DNA of 64,000 nucleotides from Hansfordia pulvinata (lineage: Eukaryota > Ascomycota > Sordariomycetes > Xylariales): NCBI GenBank assembly GCA_006538405.1, contig BJKQ01000007.1, forward strand, positions 1,984,001-2,048,000, in the 5' to 3' direction. Made by a program: the position numbers and the translations under genes. The notes beneath the pieces are model-generated. The model saw only the letters and a list, made by a program, of their open reading frames with translations. It did no database searches and had not been told where the DNA came from. Position 1 is the first letter of the stretch. Every line of letters begins with the position of its first letter. Positions 1 to 12,385 of this stretch are shown piece by piece.

Positions 1-649
1 ATCGTCCAGGAACCATTCCCGGAGGCGACTTAAAGCAACCAACTCCTTGTCCAAACCCACGGCACCTTGACCAAACGCCAAAAGCATCTGTCAACCGTGC
101 CTAATTCCCAAGCATCAATCCCTAATGCTCTTGTCTACTCGCTTCACCACCCCGTAGGCGATTCCGATTCCAGGTTTGAGTTGTCGCTGCTAAGAAGCCA
201 CAGACGCTTCCTGTTTCCGAAGCATCTGCGGTGACTCATGCATCGTTACGCCAAACATAGACGCATGGCGCACCAGTGTCGCGAGGGAACATGATCGTTT
301 CAAGATCTCTGAAAGCGCTCATGTCCCACGCCTGACCAATGTCCTCCCACGCCTCCGGAGCGCCTCGAGTGCACTCGACTCTCTGCTCGTTTCCGTATCA
401 AAATCGCCGACCAACGGCGTTGGGGGCGCGTCGGAATCAACCGCAAGCAAGCCACTCTTGTGAAAAGCACCGCCCTTTCTCTCCTTGACAGCTTCGTCAT
501 CCCCTACGATACATAACCATCAGCCCCACGTTCAAGTCCACAGGCCTTGACAGCGCCAATTAAGAGGGAGGAGGGTCGCAGCAACAGCCGAAAAACCAGC
601 GAAGAAACATGACCGAAACATGACCTTAGTCATCGCTGTCTCTGCTTCA
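1..649. other. left-edge intergenic segment, no gene seen
   Basis: No reading frame here resembles a protein I recognise. The only open frame is a short one on the minus strand at 300-500. It lies just beyond the stop of the DUF4048-like gene and may hold that gene's 3' untranslated region. Confidence 0.4.
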
Positions 650-2813
650 CTAATGCGCCAGCTCCTTCATTTTGACAAGTCCAAGGGGATCGGGTATCGC
701 GGTACCATTGTTGTCGTCACTGTTCTCACCCGGTGGTGACAGGCTTTTCTCCCAGTCCTTCATGAAGTCGGCCGCTGATTTCTTGATGTTGATCGGGGCG
801 AGGCGGTTGAGCAGGGCTTGGGGCAACTCCTCGAGCGTGCCACCCGATCTCGAGGCAGAAGTCGACCTCACGGAGGGGCTGGGAGAAGAGGATCGAAGCT
901 CGCTCTTGGAGCGCTTGTGTCGTCTGTATAAGGGGAGGGAGAGAGAAAATGATCAGCCCATCAATGACTTTTTATATCTCTGATCGGAAGGTTGCTCTTG
1001 TTGGTCCATTCTGGCGGAACTTGGGCTGCTTCGAGGTTTTTCTGTGCGAAAACCAAATGGACACTAATCAAAAGGTGTGCGCGCAAAACCAAAAAATTCC
1101 ACGCTGGGTGCAGGGGCTTTCTTACAATGATCCTTCGTTCTCGTCGGCCCTTTCGGGAATCGCGGGAATAATGTCCCCGTTCACGGTGCTGCCGCTCCAT
1201 CGGGACTGCTTGACAGTGGGCGAATCCCAGCTGGACCAGTCGTCGTCGTCGAATTGGTCAAATGTCAGTGGCGTCCAGGAAAAGTGTTTCCTGGCTCGCG
1301 GTTCGGGCCGGGAGGCAGATCTTCTGTGGTGGAAGCGATCTTGATTCAAGGGCGACGGCCGCGTTGGAGACTCGCTTTCCGAGTTGTTGGACGATTCTGG
1401 AGAGAAGGGGATCCGCGGCCGGTTTGCGGATGAAGCGCGAATCGTGTCTTGTTCACTGTTTGTTCGGCTGAGCCGGGTGTTCATGTCGGTCGTTCGGTGC
1501 GACGTAGCCGAGATGGCCTCATCACCGACAGTGGCCTGGCGCAAGTCTTCCACAAACGTCCAAAGACCTTGTCTGAAGTCGCTGGCAATCTGCTTGACGC
1601 CTTGGGGCTGGGGACTCTGCCTAGGAGCCCACGTCGCCCTCTTGTTCAGCAGAGGAGTGGGGGTCGGCCTCGGGTTCCAGTCCGCACTGGCAGTGGACAA
1701 GGGCGATCGCATGACGTCGGCGTCTTCGTGTACCGCGATATCAGCAGTCGGTTTCGTAGGGGAGAGCAGAGACAGTGCACGAGTGTGTCCGCCACGTATG
1801 ACTGTTCTCTTGTGCTCTCGTTGAGGCGCCCGACCTTGAGCGAGCAGCAGCGACCTCCTTCTGGACAAGTCTGTGCTCCGCCGAGCTGAAGGGCTGTCCT
1901 CATCGGTCGGTGCTCTCTGGCCATTGTCGGCCAAGGAGCGCAACGGGTCACTATTCCGGGCTGCAGGCCGGAATTGCTGGCTGTCAGCAATGGTGAACTG
2001 TTTCTTGAGCCTAGTCAGCTCGCCTTCTGCTTGTCCGAGCTCCTCGCGGAGCTCCATGACGCGACGCTCCTGGGCAGCAATGGCCACGATGAGCTCGTTC
2101 GGGTCTGGCATCGAGGTGGCAGATGCTGACTCGATTGGCGTCGGTGGGATCGACGAGCTTGGGGTCGGCCTTGACGGCATGCTGTCCGGAGCAGCTATAG
2201 GCAAGGTCAAGGAGAGGCGATTGGTCGTACGCGACGTAGTCGATGTGGATCTGGTCGAACGCGTGTCCGATGTCTCACCCGGCGGCGGTGGAGGAGGCAT
2301 GGAATCGGCTGGTTCGTTGTCGCCCAACGGCGTGTTGTCACACCAGCCGGAGGGCGCGATCGGCATGTGAGCAGAAGCAGGTGACGGTTCGTCAACTGCG
2401 GTTGTGACTGCCTCGGTGTCGGTGCCAGGCGTTGACGACGCCAGCACCTGGTCGAGAGAGGGTGAGGGTATGGAGGAGCCGCGCCGGCGGCATTGCTGCT
2501 GGAAAGCCATGCGGAAAGCGTCTCTCTGGAATGAGCGGCAATACGAAGCCTGCGTAAGTCGGTTGAGAGAGGTGCGACGACGGTGTAAAGGAGCGGCTGG
2601 GGCCCTTAAGGCGCGCCTGGGCCTATTTCTACCAGAGATGGACCGTCTGTTCAGCAAGATCGCGCGGATGATGCTGCTGAGTTGGGTGTCGTCGAAAAGA
2701 GTGTTGGAGCACGAATTGAGCAAGCAAATCTGCAGGTGCAAAGCAGATGGCATGGGATGAGCCAGTCCAGCCTGGAGGGAAAGGAGTGGGTTAGGGGGGA
2801 AGGAGGGCGTCAA
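650..2813 (-). CDS. DUF4048-like fungal protein, disordered with short coiled coil
   Basis: Two exons read on the minus strand: about 2813 (or 2510)..1126, then 923..650. A 202-nt intron has a GTAAG donor at 1125 and a TACAG acceptor ending at 924; the join is in frame through a Leu codon split across it. The protein is mostly Ser/Pro/Arg-rich and looks disordered. It has one short heptad-like segment (AAQERRVMELREELGQAEGE) and a conserved-looking C-terminal end containing ALLNRLAPINIKKSAADFMK. That pairing of a short coiled coil with a NRLAP-type tail fits fungal DUF4048 proteins, as I recall the family. The open frame runs to 2813 without an obvious conserved N-terminus; the ATG at 2510 (MAFQQQ) is the more natural start. 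Function is unknown. The family match is from memory and is moderate. Confidence 0.65.
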
Positions 2814-5800
2814 CCCAGATGAACGCGACCAGCGAGTCTAGTAGGTCTGCTACCCGTCGTGCAGCGGTGCCTCGCTGCAGAGTGACTAAAAGTACGCACG
2901 GCCAGCGAGCAGGCTGGCAGTAATCGCACTGGGGCTGATGAAGGCAATGGGAAAGGGGGGTAAGACTAGCTTAGAGTGGCAGCCGCATAATACTCCGTGA
3001 AATTTGGTAGCGATCACCGAGGGTTGCGCTGGCGCTGTTTTGTCCGGGGCTTGTCGACGGGACCTGTCCTTGTCTAGCGACGGGTCCCAGGAGGAATGGG
3101 CAGGGCAGGGCGGCCGGGTCGCGGCCAGGGTAATCTTGAGGGTGATGATCGGGGGTGACGCTGGTGACGCTCGCAGCTGTCGCGAGCCCTACTAGTGCTG
3201 TAAAGGAGCAGCCTGGGTCAGGCCTGCTGGAGAAAATATCGAGAGGGGTGGCTGCACTGGGAGGTAGGTACGAGTACTCGTACACAGCAAGCACAACAAC
3301 AACAATAATAACAGGGCGAAGTGGGAAATTGGTGGGTGGGCGTGCTGCGCCGAGAAGTTAGCGCAGTAGTCCGCACGGAGTAACGGCGCGCCTCGGCGAT
3401 TGCAGTGGCCAGTGACGGCCCCAGAGATAATAACCACGGTCTGTTGAATCGATCGGCTTAACCCCTGACAGGTAACGTTAGGGCGCCCAGAGCGTGAGAT
3501 TGCCAGTAGCCCCTGACCCGTCGGTCGTCGTGGCCGTTGTGGGGGATAGTGAATGTGGCTGGTGAACTCTCGGATCGACACAATGCCACGCTGAAGCCAC
3601 CGGACAATGACGAGCAGAGTGAGTTAGCCAGCCGATATGACAGGACAAGCTGCATAAGCTGCTTCACTGGCTTTGTCGTGCGTCTTGCCGGCAGAGTAAG
3701 GTAGGTGGAGGCGAAGGATTGATCGGGCCCAGCGGGACCAACGACTCGAATAATCAACAGTAAAAGCCGATCAAGCGAATCACTCGTTGCTCTCTGGGCC
3801 GTGAGGAGAATCAAAGAGATGAAAACGAGCCGGGGGATACTGGCATGAACTTTGGCCGCACAGAATGATGACGGCGCCTGGGATTGGGATTGGGATTGGT
3901 AAAAAGAGTTAGGAACGAATGACGGAAGAACGACGGCAACAGCAGTGACAACAACAATGCTGGAAGAGGGAACCTGGTCTTTCGAGAAAGGGGTTCACAC
4001 GGATATGTGCGCACTTATTGGCAGAGCCGTGGACGTGCTTGTGCCTGGTGCAAGCAAGTACTCGTACATGTAATGCGCCGCAGGACGGGGAGAGCTTGTA
4101 TGCATGCAGGTAGATTTAGCAATGCATGCCGTGCTGCTGCCGACGGCGAGGCGGGGGCGAACAGGTCAGGTCAGTCTGGTGTTCGGCCGGCTGGAGGGCG
4201 ATTGGATGGCAACGGCCAAGGCGCTGCTGCGTTTGGGGCGCGGATGACGATGCGGTGTGCGGCCGGGTCGCAGGGCGTCGCCTCATCCGTATTCGGAGGC
4301 GGCGTACAAGGCAAGGATTGGTCTGGAGGGTTGCCCGGATTTGAAACAAAACAGAACAGAGCAGACTCGAGGGTGAGACGGTCAGCGCGACTTGCAAGGT
4401 TGTTTGCTTTAAATAAGCCGTGGTGACTCTCATTTCGCCCGGCCTCATCCGACGGGGGGCTATGATTATCGCTGGTCCCTCTCGTCGGCTCCCCGACAAC
4501 CAGGCCGGGCCATGCGGGCAAACTCCACAAAAACATACGGTCGGCCCCAGGGCGCCGGGGCTGGTGCTCTCCGAGATGGCCCTCGCGTCAGGACAGGCGA
4601 AGCAGAGGCAGGCGAGAAGCGGGCGGTGGAGGGGCCCGGACCGTCAGGGCGAGGGTTCGAGGCACGAGGCGCAAGGCGCCGCTGAGGGTCTCGTCCGTTG
4701 TCAGGGTCTGCGTGGAGGGCGGGAACGCTGGTTGGCTAAGCCGTGCGGAGACAGGTGCTAGTTAATGCATGGGGAGGCTTCTAGCCGCGAGTCGTCCGTA
4801 CGACCGGACCGAGCCTTCGCGTTGTTGTTCTGCGCCGACATGATCGTGTGGAAGAAGCTGACAGAAGTCGAGAGTGAAAATATAAGGTACCTACCTAGGT
4901 AGATAGACAATCATCAGGAGACATTCTGGCATGGTTTGATTCGATTCCAGTCACAAGGGCTCCTTCCAGACAAACACATTGATACGGCGTCCGGGGCAGC
5001 CACGACTGTCTTCCAAATCGAGGTTTCGCTCCCATCCTGAAGTTCATAGATGGCATCGTACGAGACCTCATCAGTGGCTCTTTCCCCCTTGACACACGCA
5101 TACATGCGAGCACTCGCAGTCGTAGGAACCATGGCACTGTTTCCCCCTCTTGCGCTGGGGGCCTCCTTCCCTGCAGAGATGAAATGACGTTCCTGCCAAG
5201 TGGGGCAGGCCGGCCCGCCTTGGCCGGGGCAGATGCAGCCGGCACGATCGAGTACATGAATCGCGGATATCTGCCATTCAGGAACAAGCGTTTTTTGGTG
5301 CTTCCACTCACCTTGGGAACCTTGCAGACAGGTATACATGCGAATGCCTAACTCGTAAGTACGCGTAGGCACCTCACAGACTGGAGTGACCTCAACCCTC
5401 GAACGGTTGCGCGTGCGTCCGCAAAACATCCCGCCTCGCGTGCGTTCGGCTCGCTCTCTGCTGTCTTGGACCCATTCTTGGCCATCCCGTGCAAATGTTC
5501 CGACAGCATTGATGGCCATGGCACTGTCGCCTGCCACTAACGAAGCTCGGTTGACGACAATTCCACGCAGGACCAGACACGGGCGAACAGGCAATCTATG
5601 TATTTCAGCTTCCACACAATACGTATCCAAGTGCCCCGGGACACCACGCAACGCGATTACTCGTGTGACAGTTTCGCCCCCCCTGCTTCTGTGAGACACC
5701 CTGTTAGGGGGTATTCAGGAGGCAGCGCGGGTTGATCTACGGATACTGTTCGGCGTCGCTGATATGAACATACTGATTCCATCGCACAGACGTTGCACGA

Positions 5801-7356
5801 CACTGAGTCGCGAGTACTTTGTTAGGAGGGGAGAGCGAGTGCCTCTATGTGTTCTCCGCTCGCTTTCGTCTACCTTCCAGGATTCACGCACGGAATAGCA
5901 GTACCGGCATTGTCTGTATCTTTACCGCCAACAGACGAGTTCTGTAGGTCAGATACCCTATCGTGTCGCGCGACTGCATTGAACAGGACCACACGTCCCT
6001 GTTGGTGGCCGTGTGCTCGTGTGTGCAGAGCTGCCCCGTAGAGAGTCCGGATTGGTCCGCCATGGGCGACCGGTAGACAAGATTGGCCGTGAGGCTCTCC
6101 CTGCGACTCGTGTCAATGTCGCTGCCGTATCACCGTGCCTCGATTGATATAGCAACGGCGCTTTGTTCACGCAGATACACCATCGGAAACTCGTCGACAT
6201 GGATGAATTTGAATAAGATTGTGTGGCATATTGCACCAAGCCAGCTTATCGAGAAACCCTAAGAAGCCCAGTGTCAATCGTGAGCACTGCTTGTGTTGAT
6301 GGCTGTGGCTCAGCCGGAAGAGGTGGACCGCCTATCAGGACGCTGGCTCGATAAACTTGGTATGTTTGGATTTGAGATCCCCCGACACTGTCCGAACCTA
6401 ACACATGTCTGATGGTACCTGCCTTTCTCGGGATGCATTGGATGGCGGTTACTGGGCTCTATCGAACACGGAGTGGGTGCAAAGAGCCGCATCTGGCTAC
6501 GAGAATAAGTGGATTGTGTGATGTACTTGATTTGATGCTGTGTACATCCAGTGTAAGCTCCAATGTAAGCAGGTTCCTACCTACCAACTTTGTCGTCAAA
6601 AAGCCAAGCTGGCAGTTGAGGCCTAGGCACTCGTAGACGCAGCGGCGCGAAGCATCAGCGGAACCCATTCTTGATGACCTGTAGGTACCTAGGTATGTAT
6701 AGAGTCAGACTGGGCTGTGTGCATTTCCTTGCGCAAACTGCTGCCTCGGCCGGCCCAGGCGTAACACGGAGATAACAGATGAATCCCATGGGCCGGTAGT
6801 GAAGTTCCCTAGGCGAAAATCTTCGAGGACAGGACCGATTGAGGTTTCAGCACTAAGAGCACCACGACGCGCTGTACAGTGGAGGACAGTGGTGTATGGT
6901 GGCGTGGGGTGGTACCCGATGAACACCCGCCGCAGACGCGTCCAGCCCGTGAGTGCGCGTTCACGGAGCGCGCGTGCCTTAGCGCGGGGCCCCCCTGCAA
7001 CCTCCGCTACAGCATCTCTCATCAGGTGGGTTCCCGCCTTACGGATACATCCATCGAACTCAATTCTCGCGACGGAACCTAACAGCTGCAGCCTACCACG
7101 CAGCGAGCGTCACATGTTCATTCACGTCCCAACTCGCTCACAGGTACGGGACCTGAGGCATTACTTACCTACCTGCTACTACGGGCCCACCCCCTCGTCT
7201 ACTTCCCTGGAGCACCTTGCTGCCTGCGCCCTTGCCGTCAATTATGAGTAGAACGGCGTCTTCCCCGCCCAGTCTCGCGACAACGCCTCTTCCGTTCGCG
7301 TCGCTCGTCCGCTTGCCGCGTTGAGACGCCGTCGAGTGATCCGCCTGCTGTTATCC
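2814..7356. other. 4.5 kb intergenic region
   Basis: No recognised gene. It holds a perfect 16-bp palindrome at 3268-3283, further copies of two dispersed motifs (near 4057, 4885 and 6681), and one unusually long unexplained open frame on the minus strand at 4914-5699, listed as a finding. The right end should contain the promoter of the DNA ligase gene. Confidence 0.5.
3268..3283. repeat. perfect 16-bp palindrome GTACGAGTACTCGTAC
   Basis: The sequence equals its own reverse complement. Partial copies (GTACTCGTAC, ACGAGTAC) recur in intergenic DNA near 4057, 12720, 35856, 38178, 41765, 58842, 61133, 62551 and 63873. Its role is unknown. Confidence 0.75.
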
Positions 7357-10300
7357 ATGCCCCTCCTCTTCCGCGACGTATGCGATCTCCTGCAGCGACT
7401 GGAGGATGACTTCAAGGCCGGCAGAAAGACCGCCAGGTCTGCTGTCACGAGCTGGTTCCAGGATCACCGCGCACACCTCGACGCCCCGGAATGCGACGCT
7501 TCTGCCGTGCTCTCGACTCTGCTTCCCGAGCTGAGGACCGACCGTGTCTACCGCCTCCAGCCTCCTCGACTGCAGAGCATCCTCGGCCGAGCCCTGGGTT
7601 TGGGCCACTCGCGGGTCCTAGAGCTGCGTCGCCACGCGACGCCCGGCTCAGGCGTCGATCTTGGTGATTGCGTCCAAGGTGTCCTTAACAAGACTGTATG
7701 TGAATCGGCTTGCCGATATGCGGCACATGTCTCAGATCCTCAGTTGAACTGACCAGACCACTACGTAGCCTAACCACGCCTCAGCTGTCGACCGTCTGAC
7801 AGTGGAGGAGATCGACTCTGTCCTGAACGAGTTGGCCGCCGCCTGTCCCTTCAGTTCCCCGGCCATCCGCCGCACGCGCCGAGATTTTGACGACAGGTAC
7901 GCTGATCGTGCTCTGGGGGATGTGTATACAAGGCTCAGCGCGCGGGACGCCAAATGGATGACTCGCCTCGTCTTGAAGAACTTCGAGCCCGTCACTCTCA
8001 ACCAACAGCATACCTTGCGCTGCTACCACGGCCTGCTTCCCCAGCTACTCAAGGTGCGTGACGATCTCAGTGTCGTCACCGCTTTTCTACGTCACGTGAA
8101 GGGCTCTCCCAGTGACCACGCCCGGATAGCCAGTGCACTGAAGCCAGAGCTCGGCATCAAAGTAGGTCGGCAAGAGTGGCTCAAAGGCAGAAGTATCAAA
8201 CACTGCCTCGACATGGGCCGCCGACGAGATGTCAGCTGCGAAGAGAAAGTCGATGGCGAGTACTGTCAGATCCATATAGATCGGAGCAGAGGCTCTCACT
8301 GTATACAAATCTTTTCCAAGAGTGGCAAAGACAGCACGCAGGACCGCAAGGGCTTGCACAAGTAAGTCAGGAATGCCCCCGAAGCATTGGCTGGCCGCGT
8401 CACTGACTCTGGATAGGGCTATCCAGGATTCTCTCCGCTTGGGGCAACGAGACTGCCCGATCAAAAAGGGATGCATTCTCGAGGGCGAGCTAGTTGTGTA
8501 CAGCGACAAGGTGTGTGCCCTCCTCCTTTCCCGATTTGCCAGGCGCTAATGTTCCAGGATCACAAAATCTTACCGTTTCACAAAATTCGCAAGCATGTTT
8601 CTCGGTCCGGTCGGCTCATTGGGGCAGATAAGGACTCTCAGTAAGCCAAGCGAATCATTATAAGGCGCTTTACCTCTGCTAACGAGCTGCAGGCCCCATG
8701 AGCATGAGCATCTGATGATCATTTACTTTGATATGCTGATGCTCGACGATGAGTCACTCCTGGGAGTACGCCACTCTGAAAGAAGAAAGCGCTTGAGCAG
8801 TCTCGTGCGCTGTCGGAAGGGCAGGGCCGAGTTGGTGCAAAGAGAAGTTATCTCTCTGTCCAGCCGCACCGCAGCTAAGCAGTTGCGAGATGTGTTTGCC
8901 CAATGCATCCTGAACCGCGGCGAAGGCCTTGTCCTAAAACCGGACTCGCCTTATTTTGACTTCACAGCCAGCCGATTGCCGTTCGAAGGCTGCGCTATCA
9001 AGCTAAAAAAATCCTATCTTCAAGGCTGGGGCGACATTGGCGACTTTGCAGTTGTCGCAGCCGCGTACGAAGCCGCAAAGGCGAAAACGTACAGTATCCC
9101 CAACCTACAATGGACACACTTCTATATCGGCTGCATACAAAACCGCAACGACGTCCGCGAGAGGGATGCGCGGCCCCGCTTCAAGATCGTCAACGTTGTT
9201 GAGCTCAATGATGCCATGTTGAGAACTTTCAGGAGTCATTGCAATACTCTCTCAACACCAGTCGGAGAGGCCATCCCGTTCGAGATCGATTTCAAGAGCC
9301 TTGGCAGCGTGAAGCCTCCGAGCTGCGTTTTTCAAGAGCCTCCAGTTTTTGATATTCGGTGCTTCTCCTTCGATAAAGAGTCCAACTCGGATTTCTGGAG
9401 CATGAGGTTCCCCATGGTATCAAAGATTCATTTTGACAGAACCTTCATGGACACGATACCTTACAGCCAGCTTCAAGAGGCGGCTATCGAGGCGACTGAG
9501 GCACCCGACCTGGAGGACAGCCAGCAAATGCGAGATTGGGTAGCCGCCCTCGAAAGGGCTGACCCCGGTGGTATTCCCATTGATCAGTTCAGCCAGTCCA
9601 CTGTAACTTCCGAGGGGCTATGCTCACCACGTGTATTTCGGCGGAGCAACTCGGAAAGACGCAGTACCACGGACAAGCCGCAAGAGTCTCGAATGATCGA
9701 GAAAACAACGTCATCGCCACATTGTCCCGGGACAAATACGATCGATCTGTTAACGCCTCCGAGATCGTCGGCTGTCGTAGAGATTCCTTCAGACCCGCCA
9801 AATGGGAAGGAAAGTGGTGGCGCTGAGGAGAGAACACCAACCAAACGATCTCGCGATGCTGCGTCTGGATTGCCATCCGCCAAGAAGATCCGCAGCTCTC
9901 CCAAGTCTACCAAAGCAGACGCCCCTGTACGAAGCTCCGATAAGAGGCATCCGCAGCAACCCCCAAATACGAGGCAGCCTCTGGCACAGGTGAACCCAAA
10001 TTCGTTCAACAGCGACCCAGCGTCGCAAGGACGTGGTATTGGCGTACCGGACCCAGTCCCCGTTGCTGCGCTGAAAGTCTCGAGTGCCTATACACAAGAG
10101 GAGGTCGAACTGCTCGGAATCTCCACCTCATCTAAATCGAGGCACGTGAGCCAACGTGAGCCGCCACTCACTACCGGTGAAGTGGAGGAGCTTCGCACAC
10201 TGACACCGTCGCCAATTTGCACCCCTGCAGGCTGCCAATGTCCCTTGCTGAATCGCTCGGTCCTTCTGTCCCCATGCATCGCAACATATCCCTGGGTCAC

Positions 10301-10736
10301 CGACACGCTGCTCAGCCAGCACGGCATCGACGGGCATGTTGCAGACCCGCTGGCGTGGAAGCAACAGTCGAAGCAGCCCGCTGCCGTCCCCAATGGAGCC
10401 TTGCCAGGTGCTTCTTCGGCGCCGGATCGGACGCAGGTGCACGCCCAAGCGCCCGTCTCCGCCAGAGCTCGCAGCAGACCACCCCGGCCGGCACCGAGAG
10501 CCCGCAAGATATGCCTGGTCGAGTCGCGGCGCAAGGAGGCGACTGAGGCCTTCGTCCAGCGGATCGACGAGGCAGGCCTGCGCCGGCGGAGCGGCAAGCG
10601 CGAGTGGGTCGCCGTCTACGACTGGCGAGTTCTTGAGGCCCTCGCCGCGGGGCCCAGCTCGAGCGGGAGGCAGATAAAGGAGGGTGAGCGGGGGGAAGGT
10701 GACCCCTGGCGGAGGTACTACGTGGGCATTGCTTAG
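7357..10736 (+). CDS. divergent ATP-dependent DNA ligase
   Basis: Five exons (7357..7695, 7769..8361, 8417..8510, 8558..8640, 8693..10736) join in frame to about 1050 residues. The order is: an N-terminal helical region; a nucleotidyltransferase domain with motif I EEKVDGEY, whose lysine (about residue 273) is the predicted AMP-accepting residue; motif III IIYFDMLMLD; motif IV GEGLVLK; motif V CAIKLKKSY; then an OB-like region. A tail of roughly 350 residues is Ser/Pro-rich, with basic patches such as TPTKRSRD that could be nuclear localisation signals, and ends in a charged segment (ESRRKEATEAFVQRIDEAG). These are the ordered motifs of ATP-dependent DNA ligases. The arrangement resembles neither Cdc9/Lig1 nor classical Lig4 with tandem BRCT repeats. 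It fits a fungal group usually annotated only as 'ATP-dependent DNA ligase domain protein'. A nuclear repair role is inferred. The start at 7357 is the first in-frame ATG; the ATG at 7244 is out of frame. Confidence 0.85.
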
Positions 10737-11093
10737 CTTTTCTTGCTGACTTAATCTTTGCTTTGCGGAGGATTGGGGCCCTCGTACGGGTTTTTACATT
10801 TGTAGCTTGTCCTGGCGTGCTTCACTTGGCAATTCTGCAGGGTGGTCTCCCACGGAATTGGGGTTTTTTTTTTGCGGCTTGGTATACCCCTCGATCGTCA
10901 TTTGACATGGAGAAGTTCGGTGAGGGCATCACATTAGCATGGCATATTGAAGCACGAGGGTCTGTCAAGGAGGACTGGCGCCCTAATATACATTTTGACT
11001 GGGATAACCCGACAATCAGACTAACAGTAATCTGCGGATCAGTTCCCTTCCTGACGAGCCTTCAACCCCCCAAAAGGCGCCCCGAGCCATCCC
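10737..11093. other. intergenic segment between convergent genes
   Basis: The ligase and HADH genes end toward each other here. The segment has a T-run near 10863 and no gene; both 3' ends are expected in it. Confidence 0.5.
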
Positions 11094-12385
11094 TTAGTAA
11101 TCGTAGAAGCCCTTGCCGGACTTTTTGCCGAGCCAGCCGGCGTCGACCATCTTGGCGAGCAGGACGGCGGGCGGTACTTGGAGTCGCCGGTCTCGGTGTG
11201 CAGGACGCGCATGATGGAGAGGCAGGTGTCGAGGCCGATGAAGTCGGCGAGCTGGAGGGGGCCCATGGGGACGTTGGTGCCGTTGCGCATGATGTCGTCG
11301 ATGGAGTCGCGGCTGCCGACGCCGGTCTCGAGGCAGACGACGGCCTCGTTGATGTAGGGCATGAGGATGCGGTTGGCGAGGAAGCCGGGCGAGTCGGCGG
11401 AGACGGAGGCGACCTTGCCCATGGAGCGGCAGAACTCGACGGCGGTGTCGAGGGTGTCCGGGCTGGTCTGAAGGCCGCTGATGATCTCGACGCCCTTCTG
11501 CACGGGGACCGGGTTCATGAAGTGCGTCGAGACGACGCGCGAGGCGGCGGCCTCGGCGCCCGTGGCGGCGGCGATGCGCGTGATAGAGATGCTCGACGTG
11601 TTGGTCGCCAGGACGGCGTGCGCCGGGGCGGCGCCCGCCAGCTGCGCGAAGATGGAGTACTTGAGCTCGGGGACCTCGGGGACGGCCTCGATGACAAAGT
11701 CGACGGCGCCCAGGGCGTCGACCGACGACGCCGGCGTCAGCCGCGCCCGCGCCGCGTCCGCCTCGTCCTGCGTCAGCCGCTGCTTCGACACGTCCTTGGC
11801 GAGGAGCTTGTCTGTTCAGTGTCCCGAGTGGCGGATCGCGCCCTCCGGTGTCAGTTATGATTCTTTTGTAGAAGGGAGAACCCAGTGGAGAGAGGGCCGG
11901 GAGATAAGCAGACAGGGAAACATCAAGGATCTACGGACCGGCAAACTTCAGGCCCTTGTCTAGCGAGGCCTGCGAGGAGTCGACCAGCGTCACGGGGACG
12001 CCGGCCTTTTGCGCCGCAACCAGCGCAATGCCCAGACCCTGAGTGGCGGCGAAAGCTGGTGTTAGCGAGACGAACAGCATGGGGGGCTGCTGCTTTTGAT
12101 GCCGACCAGCCAACCCGGACTCTAATTACTTGATTGTGACCGGGCAGAGGCACAAGAGACAGACAGCGGGCGAGCAAAAGGCGGGCGCCTTACCATCTGG
12201 CCGGCGCCGATGACGCCGAGGCTTTTCACGGGAGCGGCTGCGGAGCGGGCAGAGCTGGAACTGAAGGGTCGAGCGACAGGCGCAGAGGCGATGGCGGCAG
12301 CGGCAGCAGAGGCGGAGGGTCGGAGCAGCCAAGGCCGGGGCCGGACGGCCAGCTTGGCTGTGGTTGCGGCCATAGCACTGGCCAT
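11094..12385 (-). CDS. mitochondrial 3-hydroxyacyl-CoA dehydrogenase, apparent frameshift
   Basis: Exons 12385..12194, 12038..11939 and 11811..11094. It oxidises 3-hydroxyacyl-CoA to 3-ketoacyl-CoA with NAD in fatty-acid beta-oxidation. The Ala/Arg/Ser-rich N-terminus (about 50 residues, with RPFSSSSAR) looks like a mitochondrial presequence. The Rossmann glycine pattern GAGQMG is at residues 60-65, split by intron 1. The C-terminal half has ATNTSSISIT, STHFMNPVPVQKG (containing the family's catalytic His) and DSPGFLANRILMPYINEA. Near 11171 the frame slips by one base: after GDSKYRP the conserved ending (AVLLAKMVDAGWLGKKSGKG, then a TAC-TAA end at 11094) continues only in the next frame. With one extra base the protein is about 336 residues, normal for the family; uncorrected, the frame runs on to 11039 with an unrelated tail. 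Intron 2 uses a weak GTCCGT donor. Confidence 0.9.

Noticed and set aside
11100..11200. HADH as a true pseudogene
   Set aside because: Not accepted as first choice: only one base is off and all catalytic sequence is intact, and two other genes show the same kind of single-base loss.
10763..11860. 365-codon open frame on the plus strand
   Set aside because: Exact antisense of the HADH coding exon; GC-rich coding DNA leaves the opposite strand open.
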